This document shows positions 50,803 through 60,595 of a stretch of 64,000 bases of DNA, one piece after another; within the stretch, counting starts at the first letter, position 1, and the number at the start of each line of letters is the position of its first letter. The notes under the pieces are model-generated. The model saw only the letters and a list, made by a program, of their open reading frames with translations. It made no database searches and was not told the DNA's origin. Position numbers and translations under genes: made by a program. The DNA comes from Methanobrevibacter sp. (GTDB taxonomy: Archaea; Methanobacteriota; Methanobacteria; Methanobacteriales; Methanobacteriaceae), in the NCBI RefSeq assembly GCF_030539665.1, contig NZ_JAUNXR010000001.1:350767-414766 (forward strand), given 5' to 3'.

Positions 50803-52041
50803 ATGAATAACAGAACAGTTGAACTTTCTGGACATATTATTGATTCATTGGTTCTTCCAAAGACTATGGACCTTATTATGGACAGAGGTGGAGATTTTGA
50901 CATACTGGAATTTGATGTTGGAAAAAGAAAATCTGATATTAGTAGGGCTAAGATATTGGTTTCTGCAGATTCTCCCGATCAGTTAAACATGATTTTAGAC
51001 GAATTATCTAGATTAGGTGCTTCCATATCCGAACTTAAAGAGGTTCAGCTTGTGGCATCCACTAAAGACAAAGTTGCTCCTGAAGGATTCTATTCAACTT
51101 CCAATCATACAACTCATGTTTTATACAATGGAAATTGGATTGTTGTTAATGACATCGAAATGGACTGTACAATCTGCATTGATGAGGAAAACGAACGTGC
51201 ATATTGTAAACCGTTAGGTGATATTAAGGCAGGAGACATGATTGTTGTAGGCCGTGAAGGTATTAAAGTAACTCCTCCTCAAAGAGCAAGGGGCAAGCAG
51301 GAGCTATTTGAATTCATGAACAGTGATGTTTCTTCTGAAAAACCTTTAATGAATCTTATTCGTGGAATAGCTAAAGAGATGAAGGAAATTAAAGCTAAAG
51401 GCGGTAAAATAGGAATTGTTGGTGGGCCAGCTATTGTTCATACAGGCTCTGGAAAATATTTGGCTGCTCTTATTCGTGAAGGATACATTGACGCTTTAAT
51501 GGCTGGAAATGCATTGGCTACTCATGATATTGAAAGCAATCTATTTGGAACTTCTTTGGGAATTGAAGTAGAAACCGGAAACATTGTATCTCATGGTCAT
51601 ACTCACCATATGAGGGCAATTAACAAAATAAACAATTCCGGATCTATTAAAAATGCTGTTGAAGATGGAACTTTAACAGGGGGAATCATGTATGAATGTA
51701 TTAAGAATGATGTCCCTTACGTTTTGGCAGGCTCCATTCGTGATGACGGTCCTTTGCCTGATGTAATCACAAACACTCTCAAATCTCAGGAATTGATGCG
51801 TGAACAGGCTCAAAGTTTGGATATGGTAATTATGATTGCTACAATGCTTCATTCAATAGCTATGGGTAATTTACTCCCTTCACGTGTGAAAAGTATTTGT
51901 GTAGATATTAACCCATCTACGGTGACTAAACTTTCTGACAGGGGCAGCGCTCAAGTCGTTGGCATTGTTACGGATATTGGTACATTTTTACCTTTATTAT
52001 ACAATGCATTACATGAAGACGATGATTTAGATGAAATTTAA
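50803..52041 (+). CDS. Archaeal ornithine cyclodeaminase (LOR/SDH-type, TIGR00300 family)
   Basis: A 412-residue protein of the LOR/SDH-related family, whose studied methanogen member converts ornithine to proline and ammonia with NAD. The N-terminal LOR/SDH domain runs from [20 protein letters not shown] to about residue 100, a middle segment has [20 protein letters not shown], and the C-terminal Rossmann-like part shows [15 protein letters not shown] and [23 protein letters not shown] 50803 follows AGAAGGAG. It overlaps ade by 11 bases. The polyamine/arginine context nearby fits an ornithine-related role. Confidence 0.85.
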   Translation: MNNRTVELSGHIIDSLVLPKTMDLIMDRGGDFDILEFDVGKRKSDISRAKILVSADSPDQLNMILDELSRLGASISELKEVQLVASTKDKVAPEGFYSTSNHTTHVLYNGNWIVVNDIEMDCTICIDEENERAYCKPLGDIKAGDMIVVGREGIKVTPPQRARGKQELFEFMNSDVSSEKPLMNLIRGIAKEMKEIKAKGGKIGIVGGPAIVHTGSGKYLAALIREGYIDALMAGNALATHDIESNLFGTSLGIEVETGNIVSHGHTHHMRAINKINNSGSIKNAVEDGTLTGGIMYECIKNDVPYVLAGSIRDDGPLPDVITNTLKSQELMREQAQSLDMVIMIATMLHSIAMGNLLPSRVKSICVDINPSTVTKLSDRGSAQVVGIVTDIGTFLPLLYNALHEDDDLDEI

Positions 52042-53740
52042 GGCTTATTATTTGGATGTATTGGATAACACCATACATCCTGCTGAAATTTCTATTAAAA
52101 ACTCTTTTTTTGATTCAATCAGAATTCTTAGCGATACCAATTTTATTCCCGATATTGATGGCTTGATTTTGCCGGGCTTCATTGATGCTCATATTCATAT
52201 TGAAAGCACCATGCTTACTCCGGCCCAATTTGCAAAGGCGGCTTTGCGTCATGGGACGACTTCTGTTATTGCAGACCCTCATGAAATTGCAAATGTTTTG
52301 GGGATTGAAGGTGTTGATTTCATGATTGAAAATGCATCAAAGGTTCCTTTTGATTTTTATTTTTCAGCTCCGTCCTGTGTTCCTGCAACTGTCTTTGAGA
52401 CATCAGGGGCTATTTTGGACAGTGATGACATTTATAAATTGATGAGTAGGGATGAAATTGTGGCTCTTGGGGAAATAATGAATTTTCCGGGGGTTATTGA
52501 TGATGACTTTGAAGTTCTTTCAAAGATAAATGTCGCAAGGGATCTTGACAAGCCTATTGATGGTCATGCTCCGTTGCTTTCAGGTAAAAATTTGGAAAAA
52601 TATCTGTCTAAGGGTATAAGTACTGACCATGAATGCAGCAGGTTTAATGAAGCTATTGAAAAAAAGGATAAAGGCATGAAAATAATGGTGAGGGATGCTT
52701 CATCAGCTAAAAATCTTGAAGCTCTTTTTGATTTTTCAGATAGGATTGAATATTGGAGAAACAAGGACAATTTCGGATACCTTCCAAACGAAGCACTTGA
52801 AAGAATTCTTGAATATCCTATCTTTGACTTTATTGTAAGTGATGACAAGCATGTTGCAGATATTATAAATGGTCATTTAAACGAATCCCTTAAAAAGGCC
52901 AAGAGATTGGAACTGGACATTATAGAGCTAATCAAGATGGTAACCTTGGCTCCCGCAATGCATTACAGATTGGATTCCGGTGCAATAATGGAAGGTATGA
53001 AAGCTAATTTTGTCGTTGTTGACAATTTGGATGATTTGAATGTCAAACAGACATACGTTGGTGGAAAATTGGTTTTCGATGGTGAAGATGTTCTATTTGA
53101 TGTTCCTGAAATAAGTGAAATTAACAACTTTGAAGTTGATTACAAGACTCCTGAAGATTTTGAAGTGATCTGCGAATCTGATAAGGCTAGTGTAAATGTA
53201 ATAAAATGTTTCAATGGGCAACTGCTCACAGAAAAGGTGGAATGTTTCCTTAAAAGTAAAAATGGAATATTGGAATCAAATGTTGACAATGATATTCTCA
53301 AGATAGCCAACGTTGAAAGATACGGTGGGAATTCATTGGCCAATGGATTTATACAAGGTTTTAATCTGAAGGAAGGAGCTCTTGCAAGTTCAATCAGCCA
53401 CGATTCTCATAACATATTGGTTGTTGGAGTAAATTCTCAGGACATGGCAAAGGCTGTAAACCTGGTCATTGAAAACAAGGGGGGCATAGCTGTTGCCAGC
53501 AAAAACTATTCGGATTTTCTATCTCTTCCAGTTGCCGGATTAATGACTAACGAGGACTATGGGAAAGTGGCCAACAAGGTTGAGGAGTTGGAAAGGGTTC
53601 TAAGATTGTGGGGCTGTAAAATGGATGCTCCGATTACAACGCTTTCCTTCATGGCATTGCTTGTAATACCGTCTTTGAAAATCTCAAACAAGGGTCTTTT
53701 TGATGGAGAATCATTTGAATTCATAGATTTAATCAATTAA
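52031..53740 (+). CDS. ade: Adenine deaminase
   Basis: Metal-dependent amidohydrolase converting adenine to hypoxanthine in purine salvage; 569 residues. Metal-binding [52 protein letters not shown] and VSDDKH, plus the C-terminal domain with [17 protein letters not shown] typical of the bacterial/archaeal Ade enzyme. It starts at ATG 52031 inside the 3' end of the preceding gene (11-base overlap), so translation is coupled. Its end overlaps the convergent DUF447 gene by eight bases. Confidence 0.93.
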   Translation: MKFKAYYLDVLDNTIHPAEISIKNSFFDSIRILSDTNFIPDIDGLILPGFIDAHIHIESTMLTPAQFAKAALRHGTTSVIADPHEIANVLGIEGVDFMIENASKVPFDFYFSAPSCVPATVFETSGAILDSDDIYKLMSRDEIVALGEIMNFPGVIDDDFEVLSKINVARDLDKPIDGHAPLLSGKNLEKYLSKGISTDHECSRFNEAIEKKDKGMKIMVRDASSAKNLEALFDFSDRIEYWRNKDNFGYLPNEALERILEYPIFDFIVSDDKHVADIINGHLNESLKKAKRLELDIIELIKMVTLAPAMHYRLDSGAIMEGMKANFVVVDNLDDLNVKQTYVGGKLVFDGEDVLFDVPEISEINNFEVDYKTPEDFEVICESDKASVNVIKCFNGQLLTEKVECFLKSKNGILESNVDNDILKIANVERYGGNSLANGFIQGFNLKEGALASSISHDSHNILVVGVNSQDMAKAVNLVIENKGGIAVASKNYSDFLSLPVAGLMTNEDYGKVANKVEELERVLRLWGCKMDAPITTLSFMALLVIPSLKISNKGLFDGESFEFIDLIN

Positions 53741-54341
53741 ATCCATATCCTTTTTTCTCAAGTTCTTCCAACAAAATCTTAATGGCTTCCTTGTCTTTTC
53801 TGGAACCTACCTTTGTAATCACTCTTTTAGCTTCTTTAAATCTTCCCAAATAGTATTCTGGGTTTTCATCAATTTTTTCCATATTGTGAACTGATTCAAC
53901 AAGCAAGTCCATTGCACGATTAAGGGGTTTCTTGTTATTTTTTTTAACAATTTCAACCACCTTTGCTTTAATGATGGATTTTTGACTTTTATTTATTGGA
54001 TCATTAGTTTTAACAACATCTTTGATGCTTTCCACTTCACATTTAAAATAGCTATTTGCACATTTCAGGCTATTGTCCGAATTCAAATAGCTATTTGGTA
54101 CTGTAGAAAGAGTAGAATAAGTAAATGCAAAAGGATTGTCAACAACATTAACAATGAATTCATTGGTTTTCAAAATATTGTTTAAAGTATGGCTTGTTTT
54201 AAAAATCCGGCACATTATACTATGGTTTCCAGTACAAATAACTCCAATGGGTGCAGAATTAGATTTATTGTTATATTTTGTAGTTATTATTGTCTCGTAA
54301 TGAATTCCTTTTTCCAAACCTATACTTCTTAAATCTTGCAT
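53733..54341 (-). CDS. DUF447 family protein
   Basis: A 202-residue archaeal protein of the DUF447 family, related to FMN-binding split-barrel proteins: [20 protein letters not shown], then [13 protein letters not shown] and [17 protein letters not shown], and an AVVEIVKK-like strand before a helical tail. It probably binds flavin; in some methanogens the family sits near methanopterin or H4MPT-related genes, but here the neighbours give no hint. No Shine-Dalgarno before ATG 54341; a leaderless mRNA is likely. Confidence 0.82.
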   Translation of the reverse strand: MQDLRSIGLEKGIHYETIITTKYNNKSNSAPIGVICTGNHSIMCRIFKTSHTLNNILKTNEFIVNVVDNPFAFTYSTLSTVPNSYLNSDNSLKCANSYFKCEVESIKDVVKTNDPINKSQKSIIKAKVVEIVKKNNKKPLNRAMDLLVESVHNMEKIDENPEYYLGRFKEAKRVITKVGSRKDKEAIKILLEELEKKGYGFN

Positions 54342-54437
54342 ATTATTATATTATTTCATTTATAATATAATAACTTCTAATAAGGTTTATATTAACTATA
54401 AAACAAATACTATAATAATAGTTGGAGTGTGATAACT

Positions 54438-55445
54438 ATGGCTTATAAAATGTATGATGAAATGATGGAACAACCAGATGCTCTTAGAAAAACATTTGCA
54501 TCTGAGATGGAGATAATGGACATCGTTTCTCAAAAGGTATCACAAGCTAATAAAATTTATTTAGTAGGTTGTGGAAGTTCAATATCTACATGTTACAGTG
54601 TTAGGGATGCTTTAAGAATGTCTACAAACATGAATGTTGAAGTTTTTACAGGATATGAATTTTTTTATAATAAAAAATTAAACAAGAATGAAAATACTAT
54701 TGCAATTTTCACATCCCAATCTGGTGAGACTGCAGATACTTTAGCTTCTCTTGAAAAAGCTAATGACTACGGAGTACCTACAGTTTCAATTAGCAATGAA
54801 CCTGATAGTTCCATGTCTAAAAAAGCTAAATATCCGATTATAACAAGAGGTGATAAAGAAACAGCTATTCTTGGAACTAAAACATATGTGGCGCAATTAG
54901 CTTGTCTTTATCAAATATTATTCACAGCTTCTGATTATGAAAATAAGGGAGAATTACTTAATCAGTTAAAAGAAATGCCTGATTTGATTGAAAGGTTACT
55001 TAAAACCACTGAGGAAGACAATAAAAAATTAGCGGAGGAATTTAAAGACGAAGATATTTTCTATTGTCTGGGGAGTGGGCCGAATTTCGGGCTTGCATAC
55101 AAATTGGCAATGACAATGCTTATGGAAGGTGCAATAAAACATGCCTGTCCTGTGTATGCTACTGAATTCAGACATGGTTTAATTGAACGTGTTGAAAAGG
55201 ATGTTCCTGTAATATTTTTAGATTCTGACTTTGAATCAGATGAAATAACTAAAAAGGCAATTGAGTTTTCCAAAAATCTTGATTTGAAAGTAATTTTATA
55301 TAAACTTCAGGATTATGCTGATGTTGACAAGTTATTGTCTCCATTCGTATTGGTTGTACCTTTGGAATGGTTCGTTTATTATTTGGCTCATTATAATGGT
55401 GAAGATCCAGGAGCTACAAGACATATTGGAAAAGTAAGATACTAA
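54438..55445 (+). CDS. SIS-domain sugar-phosphate isomerase/deaminase-like protein
   Basis: A 335-residue protein with two SIS domains: [17 protein letters not shown] and [18 protein letters not shown] in the first, [18 protein letters not shown] and [10 protein letters not shown] in the second. It resembles the isomerase half of glucosamine-6-phosphate synthase (GlmS) but lacks the glutaminase domain, so it probably isomerises or deaminates an amino-sugar phosphate. Cell-wall amino-sugar metabolism is a possible role (inference). ATG 54438 follows GTGTGAT; the GTG at 54429 is in the Shine-Dalgarno. Confidence 0.87.
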   Translation: MAYKMYDEMMEQPDALRKTFASEMEIMDIVSQKVSQANKIYLVGCGSSISTCYSVRDALRMSTNMNVEVFTGYEFFYNKKLNKNENTIAIFTSQSGETADTLASLEKANDYGVPTVSISNEPDSSMSKKAKYPIITRGDKETAILGTKTYVAQLACLYQILFTASDYENKGELLNQLKEMPDLIERLLKTTEEDNKKLAEEFKDEDIFYCLGSGPNFGLAYKLAMTMLMEGAIKHACPVYATEFRHGLIERVEKDVPVIFLDSDFESDEITKKAIEFSKNLDLKVILYKLQDYADVDKLLSPFVLVVPLEWFVYYLAHYNGEDPGATRHIGKVRY

Positions 55446-55476
55446 ATCTTATTTTTTTTCTTTTTTTGGTGATCTT

Positions 55477-56118
55477 TTGAAAAACAGTGATGTGGCGTGG
55501 AGCGTATTTTTGGGCATTGTAGTTGTTTTAGTTTGTCTCCATATTTTTGGCATAGTGACTTTACATTTTTTTAAGGGTTGGTGGACATTATTTATTATAA
55601 TTCCTTCTGCTTTGGCTTTATTTAGACCTGAAGATAGGAAAGGAGGAGTTATAGGTCTTATTATTGGACTTTTGCTTTTGATTTCCACAAGAGGAATGGC
55701 TAGCTTTTCAGTCATTGTAAAAATAGTCCTTGCAGTGCTTGTTGTGTTTGCTGTTGTCTTCCTTGCAATGGCATTAAAAAGGATATCTGGCAACGGCATG
55801 GAGCAATCATATAACGTATTTTTCTCCGGTCAGGAGATAAACTCTTCAGGCACAGTATTCGATGGATGCAATTGTGTTGTGGCCTTTGGAGGCCTTGACT
55901 TGGATTTAACAAATGCGGTTTTAAATCAAGACTGTACAATCAATGCCTTTGTAATTTTTGGAGGTATTGATATTCGTGTTCCTGAAAATGCCAATCTAAA
56001 AATAAATTCCACAAGCATATTGGGTGGTGTGGATAATAAAACTAATAATTCAAGCAATAATCAATTTACAATTAATATCAATGCAACAGCCACATTTGGC
56101 GGTGTTGATATAAAATAA
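55477..56118 (+). CDS. LiaF-like membrane protein
   Basis: A 213-residue protein with an N-terminal membrane part of four helices (about residues 8-28, 33-48, 53-69, 77-101) and a C-terminal beta-rich domain with repeated turns of the type FGGLDLDL, FGGIDIRVP, LGGVDNK, FGGVDIK. This is the layout of LiaF, the membrane sensor of cell-envelope stress in Firmicutes. No LiaRS two-component genes are nearby. The start is TTG 55477, preceded by GGTGAT. It may share a transcript with the SIS gene 31 bases upstream. Confidence 0.82.
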   Translation: MKNSDVAWSVFLGIVVVLVCLHIFGIVTLHFFKGWWTLFIIIPSALALFRPEDRKGGVIGLIIGLLLLISTRGMASFSVIVKIVLAVLVVFAVVFLAMALKRISGNGMEQSYNVFFSGQEINSSGTVFDGCNCVVAFGGLDLDLTNAVLNQDCTINAFVIFGGIDIRVPENANLKINSTSILGGVDNKTNNSSNNQFTININATATFGGVDIK

Positions 56119-56133
56119 TTTTCTTTTTTTAAA

Positions 56134-56157
56134 AAAATAAGTAAGATGGCTTATTTT
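56134..56157. terminator. Convergent terminator between LiaF-like and flavin reductase genes
   Basis: AAAATAAG (56134-56141) and CTTATTTT (56150-56157) form an eight-pair stem. It is flanked by T and A runs and overlaps the stop of the minus-strand gene, so it can act for both strands. Confidence 0.45.
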
Positions 56158-56714
56158 AATTGTGCACCATCTTTATATGCGTTTCCCACGCGTTCTCCGA
56201 TTTTATAATATCCTAAGGTAAATGGATCAAAAGCGATTGCATTTAATTTGGAGATATCCACTTTGCCTTCAGTCAAAACGTCTTCATCAGCTGTAAGGCT
56301 TAACACATCTCCGACAACATCACAACCAAATTCTCCTTCTTTAATTTCAACCAATTCACATTCCATACATATTGGAAATTCGTTTATGATTGGAGCGTCC
56401 ACAATTTCGGATTTTACAGCGGTCATTTTGCTTTTTTCAAATTTGTCTTCAGTATCATTTCCGGAAACTATTCCAAAATAATCTGCTTCAACTACATGAT
56501 CGGCATCAGCTAAACTTACGGTAAATGCATTTCTTTGCCTTATGTTTTCCATAGTTTTATGTCTAGCTCCCAATTCTAGAATTATCTGGTCGCGACTTTT
56601 CATTGTTCCCCATGCGGCATTCATGACATTTACAGTATCATCATCGTTATATGTTGCAATCATCAATACAGGCATTGGAAAAATTCCCATTTTGGTTTCA
56701 AGTTGTTTTTTCAT
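56151..56714 (-). CDS. Flavin reductase family protein (flavoredoxin-like)
   Basis: FMN-binding split-barrel protein, 187 residues. MPVLMIATYNDDDTVNVMNAAWG, LELGARHKTMENI, FTVSLADADHVVEADYFGI and CMECELVEI follow the flavoredoxin/HpaC-like pattern; it likely passes electrons from NAD(P)H or F420H2-derived donors to an acceptor. The frame extends back to TTG 56732, but GAGGATG just before ATG 56714 is a good Shine-Dalgarno and that start (MKKQLETKMGIFP) fits the family. Confidence 0.87.
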   Translation of the reverse strand: MKKQLETKMGIFPMPVLMIATYNDDDTVNVMNAAWGTMKSRDQIILELGARHKTMENIRQRNAFTVSLADADHVVEADYFGIVSGNDTEDKFEKSKMTAVKSEIVDAPIINEFPICMECELVEIKEGEFGCDVVGDVLSLTADEDVLTEGKVDISKLNAIAFDPFTLGYYKIGERVGNAYKDGAQLK

Positions 56715-56802
56715 TATTTCATCCTCTGGCAAATAATTTATAAAAAAAGTCTTCAGGTTTGTATTTAAAAAATATAAAAAATAAGAAAGTAGAATATTGG
56801 TT

Positions 56803-57459
56803 CTATTCTACAGTAACTTTGGTTTTTGGAGTTTCAACTTTAGGAATGGTAATGATGGTCATTCCGTTATCGTATGCAGCTTTAATTTCGTGAATATTGA
56901 TTTGGTTTGCAAAGCTGATGCTTTTGACGCATTTTCCTTCTTTTAATTCATCAAGAATTAATTCAGCATCTTCTGCTGCATCAATTTCATCTTTGAATGA
57001 TGGGAAAATAGCTTCAATGGTGATTTCATAATCTCCAGCTTCAATTTCAATATTTTCTTTTGCTACACCAGGAGTTGCTACTTTAATGTAGTAGTTACCT
57101 TTATCTTCAATTAAATCAATGTCTAAGGTTTCAATAACTGTTTGTTTGTAGTCATTTACTTTGTCATTGAATTTTTTGTGTGCAGTTTTTACATTGTCAA
57201 AGAATTCATCTACACCTTTGGATAAATCATTTGCTACTTTGTCAGCTATTTGTTTTCCTTGATCGAAAGTATCATTGATTTTATCTTTTTTATCATTAAT
57301 TTTTTCATTTACTTTTTCTTGGCCTTTGTCGATTTTTTCATTTACTTTTTCTTGGCCTTTTTCAAGTTTTTCATCAACTTTTTCTTGACCTTTATCGATT
57401 TTTTCATCGATTTCGTCAGCTTTTGATGAATTTATTTCAATGGTATCTTTTTCGCTCAT
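56803..57459 (-). CDS. Hsp20 small heat-shock protein with hendecad-repeat N-terminus
   Basis: A 218-residue protein. The C-terminal part (about 112-212) is an alpha-crystallin domain: NYYIKVATPGVAKENIEIEA-type start, GKCVKSISFANQ and a final ITIPK. The N-terminus is unusual: residues 16-65 are four to five 11-residue repeats of the type IDKGQEKVDEK, with hydrophobic residues at 17, 21, 28, 32, 39, 43, 50, 54, 61 and 65, a strict 4/7 spacing that makes a long amphipathic helix. The DNA of the repeats (57265-57414) is itself nearly repetitive. ATG 57459 follows GGAGTGTGA. It has its own TATA box. Confidence 0.9.
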   Translation of the reverse strand: MSEKDTIEINSSKADEIDEKIDKGQEKVDEKLEKGQEKVNEKIDKGQEKVNEKINDKKDKINDTFDQGKQIADKVANDLSKGVDEFFDNVKTAHKKFNDKVNDYKQTVIETLDIDLIEDKGNYYIKVATPGVAKENIEIEAGDYEITIEAIFPSFKDEIDAAEDAELILDELKEGKCVKSISFANQINIHEIKAAYDNGMTIITIPKVETPKTKVTVE

Positions 57460-57511
57460 GTTATTCACACTCCTATTTTAACTAATTTTAATTATGATTG
57501 TGTCATTGTTA

Positions 57512-57519
57512 TATATAAA
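57512..57519 (-). promoter_or_regulatory. TATA box of the Hsp20 gene
   Basis: On the minus strand TTTATATA lies 53 bases before the Hsp20 ATG, in the 67-base gap after the GTPase gene. It predicts a leader of about 25-30 bases and independent, probably stress-inducible transcription. Confidence 0.55.
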
Positions 57520-57526
57520 CCTATCA

Positions 57527-58522
57527 CTATTCTCTTTGAATTTTTTCAATTTTGTCAATTGTTTCATTTATCTTTTCTATTCCATCTCCTTCCATAGCTG
57601 ATATGAATATGCTTTCATCAAATTCATCAACATATTGTTGGAGATATTCGTCCTGTTCGATTATGTCCATTTTGTTAAACAATGCAATGATCGGAATTTC
57701 GCTGAATACCTTTTCAATTTGTTTGAACAAGTTAAACTGACTTTCAAGGGTAAATCCGCAGGTTTCTGATGCATCAAAGATAAATAAAATTGCATCTGCC
57801 AGATGCTCAAGGGCTATTAAAGCGTTCAATTCAATATCATTCATTTCAAGTACAGGCCTATCCAAAAGTCCAGGTGTATCAATAATTTGTATCTCTTGCC
57901 AGTGTCTTTCAGTGTGTCCTATTTGAATACCTTTTGTTGTGAACGGATAATTTGCAACTTGAGGGTCCGCTCCTGTAATTTGTCTTAGGAGTGTTGATTT
58001 TCCAACATTAGGAAAACCGGCTATAACTATTGTAATCGCATCAAAATCGACGGTTGGCATGTTCCTGAGATTTTGTTTTGCAAAATCTAGCATGTCAAGG
58101 TCCTTCTTGATTTTATTTACGACTGATGCAATTCTTCCGTATGCTTGTTTTTGAAGCATGCTTGCACGTTCGGAAGGGTTGTTGCGTATTTTTCCACCAT
58201 ATTCTTTTTCAAGTTGGGTTAAAATACCATATGCCCAATTAAGACCTCCCAATGCTTGTTTTAAATCATCTACACCAACGGTAATGTCAATGTAATCCTG
58301 ATAGAACTCAGGCATTTCCTCAATGATAGGTACGCTGTCGATAATTGACTTGAGTTTGTCCTTGATTACTTGACAGGCAGTAACAACTCTTGTTTCCTCG
58401 ATTTTCTTACCTTTTAAATGTTTTGGGATTTTCTGTGTTCTCATTAGGTCTGCGTTTTTCTTTCCTCTTCTAAAACCTTTATCTAATAACTCATCTGGTG
58501 TTGGTATGGTTGGAATCATCAT
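57527..58522 (-). CDS. NOG1-type GTPase (Obg/HflX superfamily)
   Basis: About 331 residues. G1 AGFPNVGKST near residue 168, G3 DTPGLLDRP, G4 NKMD, and the switch region ANYPFTTKGIQIGH place it in the NOG1 family, whose eukaryotic member acts in large ribosomal subunit assembly. The helical N-terminal bundle (TPDELLDKGFRRGKKNADLM) is typical. Starts ATG 58522 or 58519; GTGAT at the overlapping AMMECR1 end is the Shine-Dalgarno. Probably the last gene of tldD-AMMECR1-nog1. Confidence 0.92.
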   Translation of the reverse strand: MMIPTIPTPDELLDKGFRRGKKNADLMRTQKIPKHLKGKKIEETRVVTACQVIKDKLKSIIDSVPIIEEMPEFYQDYIDITVGVDDLKQALGGLNWAYGILTQLEKEYGGKIRNNPSERASMLQKQAYGRIASVVNKIKKDLDMLDFAKQNLRNMPTVDFDAITIVIAGFPNVGKSTLLRQITGADPQVANYPFTTKGIQIGHTERHWQEIQIIDTPGLLDRPVLEMNDIELNALIALEHLADAILFIFDASETCGFTLESQFNLFKQIEKVFSEIPIIALFNKMDIIEQDEYLQQYVDEFDESIFISAMEGDGIEKINETIDKIEKIQRE

Positions 58523-58527
58523 TTTAA

Positions 58528-59085
58528 TCACTGAAATACTTTTCCTTGGAATGTGTAAACGTCGCTGCTTGCATCTAACCAGCTATCTGCACTTATTCCT
58601 GCTTTCATGCAGGTGTGCTCTAAAAATTCTTGCACATCCATATTATGTTCTACTGCTACTTGCGGGAGTAATAATCCTCTCCTGTATCCTTTTTGAATAA
58701 TGAGGCCATCACGACCAATTTCTATTTTTTCCAGGTATTCTAAAGGATCGGATACTTCTAACTTTTCCGGAGGGGATAGTACTGTCACTTCAAATGTTAA
58801 TTCAGGATATTCTTCCATGGTTACTTCCGGAAATCTTGGATCTTCACATGCTGCAGCGATAGCTACATCTATTGTTGCCTGAACTGCACTTTCTACAGGT
58901 TCCGGATATCCGATGCATCCTCTCAATTGTCTGTTTTCATTTAAAGTTACGAAAATTCCCATTCTTTCTTTTAGTTCTTCAGGACAATCTTCAGGCACTT
59001 CAATTTTTCTGCCTTCATCTAAATAAATCAAAACGGCCTCTTTTGCCAATCCCACTAAATATTGTCCATTTTCATATGATATCAT
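58528..59085 (-). CDS. AMMECR1 family protein
   Basis: 185 residues with the invariant RGCIGYPEP of AMMECR1 proteins, and LVGLAKEAVLIYLDEGRKIE, EDPRFPEVTMEEYPELTFEV and VYTFQGKVF. The family is universal in archaea and eukaryotes; molecular function is unknown, with a role in protein or redox metabolism suspected. The frame extends upstream into the end of tldD, but AGGAGATG directly precedes ATG 59085, giving the start MISYENGQYLV. It lies 28 bases after the tldD stop. Confidence 0.93.
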   Translation of the reverse strand: MISYENGQYLVGLAKEAVLIYLDEGRKIEVPEDCPEELKERMGIFVTLNENRQLRGCIGYPEPVESAVQATIDVAIAAACEDPRFPEVTMEEYPELTFEVTVLSPPEKLEVSDPLEYLEKIEIGRDGLIIQKGYRRGLLLPQVAVEHNMDVQEFLEHTCMKAGISADSWLDASSDVYTFQGKVFQ

Positions 59086-59113
59086 TTTTTTCATCTCCTT
59101 TTTTTTGTTTTTA

Positions 59114-60484
59114 TTATTGGCTTCCACCTACAAGTGCATTTAATATTTTAGTATGAGGTCCTCCATCACCTACCGGTGCAGTTTGGCCTCCTTTACCGCA
59201 ATATCCAACACTTAATTTGAAGTCTTTTCCAACACCATCAACGTTTTTAAGTGTTTCCAGAATATTTCCGGAAAGTGAAACATCTCTTAATGTATTGGTA
59301 AGCTCTCCATTTTCAATCTTATATGCTTCAGCAGCATTAAATTGGAAAATTCCTTTTCCAGTGTCTACTTGACCTCCTCTTGAACCTTTAAGGTAGATTC
59401 CATCTTTAATATCTTCTATTAATTCATCAAAAGTCATGTCTCCTGGCTGTAGGTAAGTATTACTCATCCTTACAATTGGCTGGTCAGATATTGATGATCT
59501 GGCATTTCCAGATGATTCCATACCTAATTTTCCCGCACTTTCTCTTGAATTAAGAAGACTTACAAGTTTTCCATCTTTTACGAGTTGATTTGGTTTTGTT
59601 TTGACACCTTCTGCATCATAGGCATAGTATCCAAACCCGTCCTTTAAACTTGCGTCATCAAAAATATTCACAATGTCTGATGCAATCCGTTCTCCAAGTT
59701 TGCCTTTAAGGATTGAATCGTTTTGTAAGATTAAATCACCTTCAACAGCATGTCCTAAGGCTTCATGTATGAATACTCCAGTTAGAAGATTGTCAGCTAT
59801 TATTGGGAATTGTCCTGATGGGGCAGCTTCCGCACTTAATAGCCTAATGGCCTTTTCAGATATTTCTCTTGCAAATTTTTCAATATCTTCATTTTCAATA
59901 ACCTCAAATCCTTTCACTCCTCCTATGCTGCCATGGCCGAATTGAATCATTTCGCCATTGCTCGCTGCTGAGTTGAGGGACATGGATGTTGTTGTGGTCT
60001 GCTGTTCAATTATGGAGCCTTCACTATTTAAAAATAATGAATTGGATTCATTATCCGAATAATTTACAGTAATGCTTGCAATCTCTCCAAAATCCGCTGC
60101 TTTATTTGCCTCAAGCAAAACCTCCTTCTTCTCTTCAATACTCACATCTGAAACCGGTATCTTAACATCAGTTTTTACTTTATCTTTAACAACAGGACTT
60201 TCTGCAAGTTCCACTTCTCCTTTAAGGGAATTGGATAATTTAATTGAAGTTTCAGCTATCTCATCTAATTTTGAGAAATCATTAGTATAGGCAAAACCCC
60301 ATGCTCCGTTATTTAATACTCTTATTCTAACTCCTAATTGATTACCAGTGTTTATCTCATCAATATTGCCATCTTTCATTATGAGTCCAGTACTATTCCC
60401 TTTTCCTGCCCTAATATCAATGTAATCTACTTTAGGAATAGTTTTTGAGATAACCTTCTGGCATAGATCTATATATTCTTCCAT
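59114..60484 (-). CDS. tldD: TldD-family metalloprotease
   Basis: A 456-residue TldD/PmbA protein. It carries the zinc motif HEALGH (His240, Glu241, His245) and the third-ligand region [10 protein letters not shown] near the C-terminus, so it is the catalytic TldD type rather than Pmb[40 protein letters not shown] and [18 protein letters not shown] are family blocks. Bacterial TldD/E cleaves unfolded peptides; archaeal targets are unknown. ATG 60484 follows AGGTGA. It heads the run with AMMECR1 and NOG1; no tldE partner is next to it. Confidence 0.93.
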   Translation of the reverse strand: MEEYIDLCQKVISKTIPKVDYIDIRAGKGNSTGLIMKDGNIDEINTGNQLGVRIRVLNNGAWGFAYTNDFSKLDEIAETSIKLSNSLKGEVELAESPVVKDKVKTDVKIPVSDVSIEEKKEVLLEANKAADFGEIASITVNYSDNESNSLFLNSEGSIIEQQTTTTSMSLNSAASNGEMIQFGHGSIGGVKGFEVIENEDIEKFAREISEKAIRLLSAEAAPSGQFPIIADNLLTGVFIHEALGHAVEGDLILQNDSILKGKLGERIASDIVNIFDDASLKDGFGYYAYDAEGVKTKPNQLVKDGKLVSLLNSRESAGKLGMESSGNARSSISDQPIVRMSNTYLQPGDMTFDELIEDIKDGIYLKGSRGGQVDTGKGIFQFNAAEAYKIENGELTNTLRDVSLSGNILETLKNVDGVGKDFKLSVGYCGKGGQTAPVGDGGPHTKILNALVGGSQ

Positions 60485-60595
60485 GATTTTTCACCTGATT
60501 TAATAATGTAGTTATTTATATTATATATTTATTGAATAATATTAGTATAAACTTTTATAATTTTTCATTAATTAAATAATTAAAGGTGTGATTCG

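Noticed and set aside
57265-57414. CRISPR-like tandem repeat
   Set aside because: 33-base units without spacers that encode the protein repeat of Hsp20; not an array.
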